This document shows positions 62,035 to 64,000 of a stretch of 64,000 nt of DNA, in pieces. A program made the position numbers and the translations under genes. The notes below the pieces were generated by a model, which was not told the origin of the DNA, did no database searches, and saw only the letters and a program-made list of their open reading frames with translations. The stretch covers positions 1,958,638 through 2,022,637 of the forward strand of contig NZ_HE997181.1 of assembly GCF_000312425.1 (NCBI RefSeq), given 5' to 3'. The first letter of the stretch is position 1; each line of letters begins with the position of its first letter. This stretch comes from Reyranella massiliensis 521 (lineage in GTDB: Bacteria; Pseudomonadota; Alphaproteobacteria; Reyranellales; Reyranellaceae).

Positions 62035-62985
62035 ATGGCCGTCCGTACCGCAGTCGCGCCGCGCTTCCTGCGAGCGGCCCAACCTCTGCCTGCCGCAAGC
62101 CGATTGAAACCGACCCTGCTTCTGTCCTTGCAGGCATTCGATGCAGCCGTGCGGCTGGGCAGCTTCAAGGAAGCTGCCGAAGCCTTGCATCTCACGCCGT
62201 CAGCGATCAGCCATCGCATACGCAATCTCGAGAGGGCGATGGGTGGGGCGCTGTTCGTCCGGGCGCATCGTGCGGTGGAGGTAACCCCGACAGGACGCAC
62301 CCTGGCGAGAGCGACCGGACGGGCGTTCGGCGAGCTCGTCCGGGCAACCTCGCCGCTGGTCGGGGTAGAAGCCAGCCGTCGGCTAAGATTGAGCGTCTCG
62401 CCGCTCTTTGCTTCGGCCTGGCTCCTTCCGCGTATCGCGGATTTCATGGCACGCCATCCAGACATCGAGCTGGTCATCGAGAATTCCGTCGGGCCTCTCG
62501 ATCTCGAAAATGAACCGTTCGACGCGGCGGTCCGAGCAGGCGATGGCACTTGGCCGGGGCTGGTCGGCAAGCATCTGCTCGACCTGCACGCCGTTCCCGT
62601 GGCGACGCGAGAGCTGGTGCGGCGATTGAAATTGCGCCGCCCGGCCGACATGGTGCGGGCACCGATGATCCACGTCGTGTCATTTCCGTATGCATGGCCG
62701 CAATGGCTCCGCCGAGCCGGAGCGGGAGCCAGCAAGGCAAAGCAAGCGGTATGGGTCGATAGCTTCGAAGCGGCCCTCCAACTCGCGGAACGCGGCGCCG
62801 GCGTCGCGCTCGGCCTGACGCCATTGTTCGCAGACCGCGAGGCGGCCGGAACGCTCTGCCGACCCGTAGCCCTCACCAATCCAACCGGTGCCTATTGGCT
62901 GCTGCATCGTCCGGAAGAAAGCCACAACGCCGCATTACGGGGCTTCAAGCGCTGGCTGATCGCCGGGTTGGCCGCCAACAGTTGA
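62035..62985 (+). CDS. LysR family transcriptional regulator (GcvA-like)
   Basis: A 316-residue regulator. The helix-turn-helix is at about 27-60 (LQAFDAAVRLGSFKEAAEALHLTPSAISHRIRNLER), followed by the effector-binding domain (about 112-310). GcvA-like features include FVRAHRAVEVTPTGRTLA. ATG 62035 fits the family start; the frame stays open to 61891. It lies 90 bases upstream of the Rieske oxygenase gene on the same strand and probably regulates it, with the dyad at 61797 as a candidate site. Confidence 0.88.
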   Translation: MAVRTAVAPRFLRAAQPLPAASRLKPTLLLSLQAFDAAVRLGSFKEAAEALHLTPSAISHRIRNLERAMGGALFVRAHRAVEVTPTGRTLARATGRAFGELVRATSPLVGVEASRRLRLSVSPLFASAWLLPRIADFMARHPDIELVIENSVGPLDLENEPFDAAVRAGDGTWPGLVGKHLLDLHAVPVATRELVRRLKLRRPADMVRAPMIHVVSFPYAWPQWLRRAGAGASKAKQAVWVDSFEAALQLAERGAGVALGLTPLFADREAAGTLCRPVALTNPTGAYWLLHRPEESHNAALRGFKRWLIAGLAANS

Positions 62986-63075
62986 ATCTCGCTCAAGCGT
63001 CGGTCCGTTGCTTTCTTTTGTCCTGTCCTGAGCCTCACCTATGCTCGACCAAGCAGAATGAGAAGGAACACCAGC

Positions 63076-64000
63076 ATGAAGCCGGGAATGGATGATCAAT
63101 CGGTAGCGCAGCGCGTCCTCGATCATATGGCCAACGGCACGACCGATCTCGGTGACGAGGTCTGGCGGGAACCTGTCGCCAACTATCGTTCGACGGATCG
63201 AATGAAAGCCGAGATGGAGCGAGTGCTCCGTCGCTCTCCGGTTCCTTTCTGTCCTTCGGCCGCGCTACCGGAAGTCGGCTCGTACATCGCCCGCGAAGCC
63301 GCAGGCGTGCCGCTGGTCGTAACGCGGGGCGTTGACGGCAAGGTACGTGCGTTCCGCAACGCCTGCCGACATCGGGGCATGCAGATCGCCGAAGGGGCGG
63401 GGTGTGCTCGCGCCTTCGTCTGCCGCTACCATGGCTGGACATACAATCTCGAAGGACGCCTGCGCCATATCCCGCACGAAGGCGGCTTCCCAGGCTTCGA
63501 CAAGGAGGCGCATCCGCTGATGCCAGTCACGGCGACGGAGCGCCTTGGTCTCGTCTTCGTGACTCAGGACGAACCTGCCGCAGGCGGCGATCCGCTCGAA
63601 GGGCTCGACAGGCTGATCAACCCCGACCAACGGTTGTTCGCGACCGCCGAACGGGACTTTGACGTCAACTGGAAGATCTTCCTCGAGAGCTTTATCGAGG
63701 GTTATCACATCAAGTCGACTCACCCGGACAGCTTCCTGCCGTACGGGTTCGACAATCTAAATGTCATCGACCTGTTCGGCCGCAACAGCCGGGTTACCTA
63801 TCCGTTCCAGCGCATCAAGAAGCTGGCCAAGGTGCCGCCGCGGGAGCGCCGCGTCGAAGGGCTCCTTACCTATGTCTATCACCTGTTTCCCAATGTGCTG
63901 GTGACCGTGCTGTCACGGCATACCAACGTGATCATCCTGGAGCCGCTGGCGGTCGATCGCACGCGCCAATTCACCTACACGCTGAGCAACGGCGGTGGCG
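63076..64000 (+). CDS. Rieske aromatic ring-hydroxylating oxygenase alpha subunit (cut by window end)
   Basis: The first 308 residues of a Rieske non-heme iron oxygenase; no stop occurs before the window edge. The [2Fe-2S] ligands are C97-x-H99 and C116-x2-H119 (CRHRG and CRYHGW). ESFIEGYHIKSTH at 204-216 holds the mononuclear iron ligands H211 and H216. It hydroxylates or demethylates an aromatic or quaternary-amine substrate using electrons from a reductase that must lie elsewhere. ATG 63076 fits the domain. Substrate cannot be told from this part. Confidence 0.92.
   Translation, partial: MKPGMDDQSVAQRVLDHMANGTTDLGDEVWREPVANYRSTDRMKAEMERVLRRSPVPFCPSAALPEVGSYIAREAAGVPLVVTRGVDGKVRAFRNACRHRGMQIAEGAGCARAFVCRYHGWTYNLEGRLRHIPHEGGFPGFDKEAHPLMPVTATERLGLVFVTQDEPAAGGDPLEGLDRLINPDQRLFATAERDFDVNWKIFLESFIEGYHIKSTHPDSFLPYGFDNLNVIDLFGRNSRVTYPFQRIKKLAKVPPRERRVEGLLTYVYHLFPNVLVTVLSRHTNVIILEPLAVDRTRQFTYTLSNGGG

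Overview
The window is GC-rich, densely packed bacterial chromosome with short or overlapping gene junctions and many transport and acyl-CoA genes. I see no tRNA, rRNA, CRISPR array or intact transposase. Gene content (Liv-type, Bug and TAXI binding proteins, class III CoA-transferases, a GcvA-like LysR regulator, a DHRS6-like dehydrogenase) suggests a free-living alphaproteobacterium, perhaps a Reyranella- or Bradyrhizobium-like soil organism. That placement is inference.

Bases 1-17751 look like a surface-polysaccharide locus. A Nudix hydrolase and a family 2 glycosyltransferase lie on the minus strand. A plus-strand run follows: a UDP-glucuronate decarboxylase-like SDR, UDP-glucose dehydrogenase, an RmlC-like epimerase, a Rossmann/SAF-type oxidoreductase and an uncharacterised protein with an internal domain duplication. 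A PIG-L deacetylase and an RfbF-like cytidylyltransferase sit opposite. Then come a Wzz-like chain-length protein, a Wzx-like flippase, a Wzy-like polymerase, a secreted beta-helix protein, an anchored hydrolase and a WecB/TagA/CpsF transferase. Together they could make an activated sugar, assemble repeat units, flip and polymerise them, and trim the product. No Wza export protein, no phosphosugar transferase for the initiating step and no intact tyrosine autokinase is visible.

Bases 17904-25617 are mixed: a Cys-rich flavodoxin-like protein, an NYN/OST-HTH RNA-binding protein, an FAD oxidoreductase, a VOC protein, and an EmrAB-like efflux pair controlled by a MarR regulator with a clear palindromic operator. 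Bases 25628-36550 hold an Asp-box propeller, a lone Liv-type binding protein, a dienelactone hydrolase, a Bug binding protein, an MFS carrier and a six-gene minus-strand operon: CitE-like lyase, class III CoA-transferase, two small MaoC proteins, acyl-CoA dehydrogenase and MmgE/PrpD. Its composition matches itaconate or related C5-dicarboxylate catabolic operons.

Bases 37320-44032 are one operon: an iron/thiamine-type ABC importer followed by a CoA-transferase, a PhyH dioxygenase and a DehI-like protein. Bases 44983-51841 encode a complete Liv-type ABC importer with an acyl-CoA ligase gene inside it, suggesting uptake coupled to CoA activation of a carboxylic acid.

Bases 52928-61014 contain a sirtuin and then a sugar-acid module: TAXI binding protein, SDR, KDPG aldolase, KDG kinase and an IlvD/Edd dehydratase with all [2Fe-2S] cysteines. 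A YVTN propeller and a sterol-desaturase-family protein are embedded in it. The right end has a PrcB-like exported protein, a LysR regulator and a Rieske oxygenase cut by the window edge.
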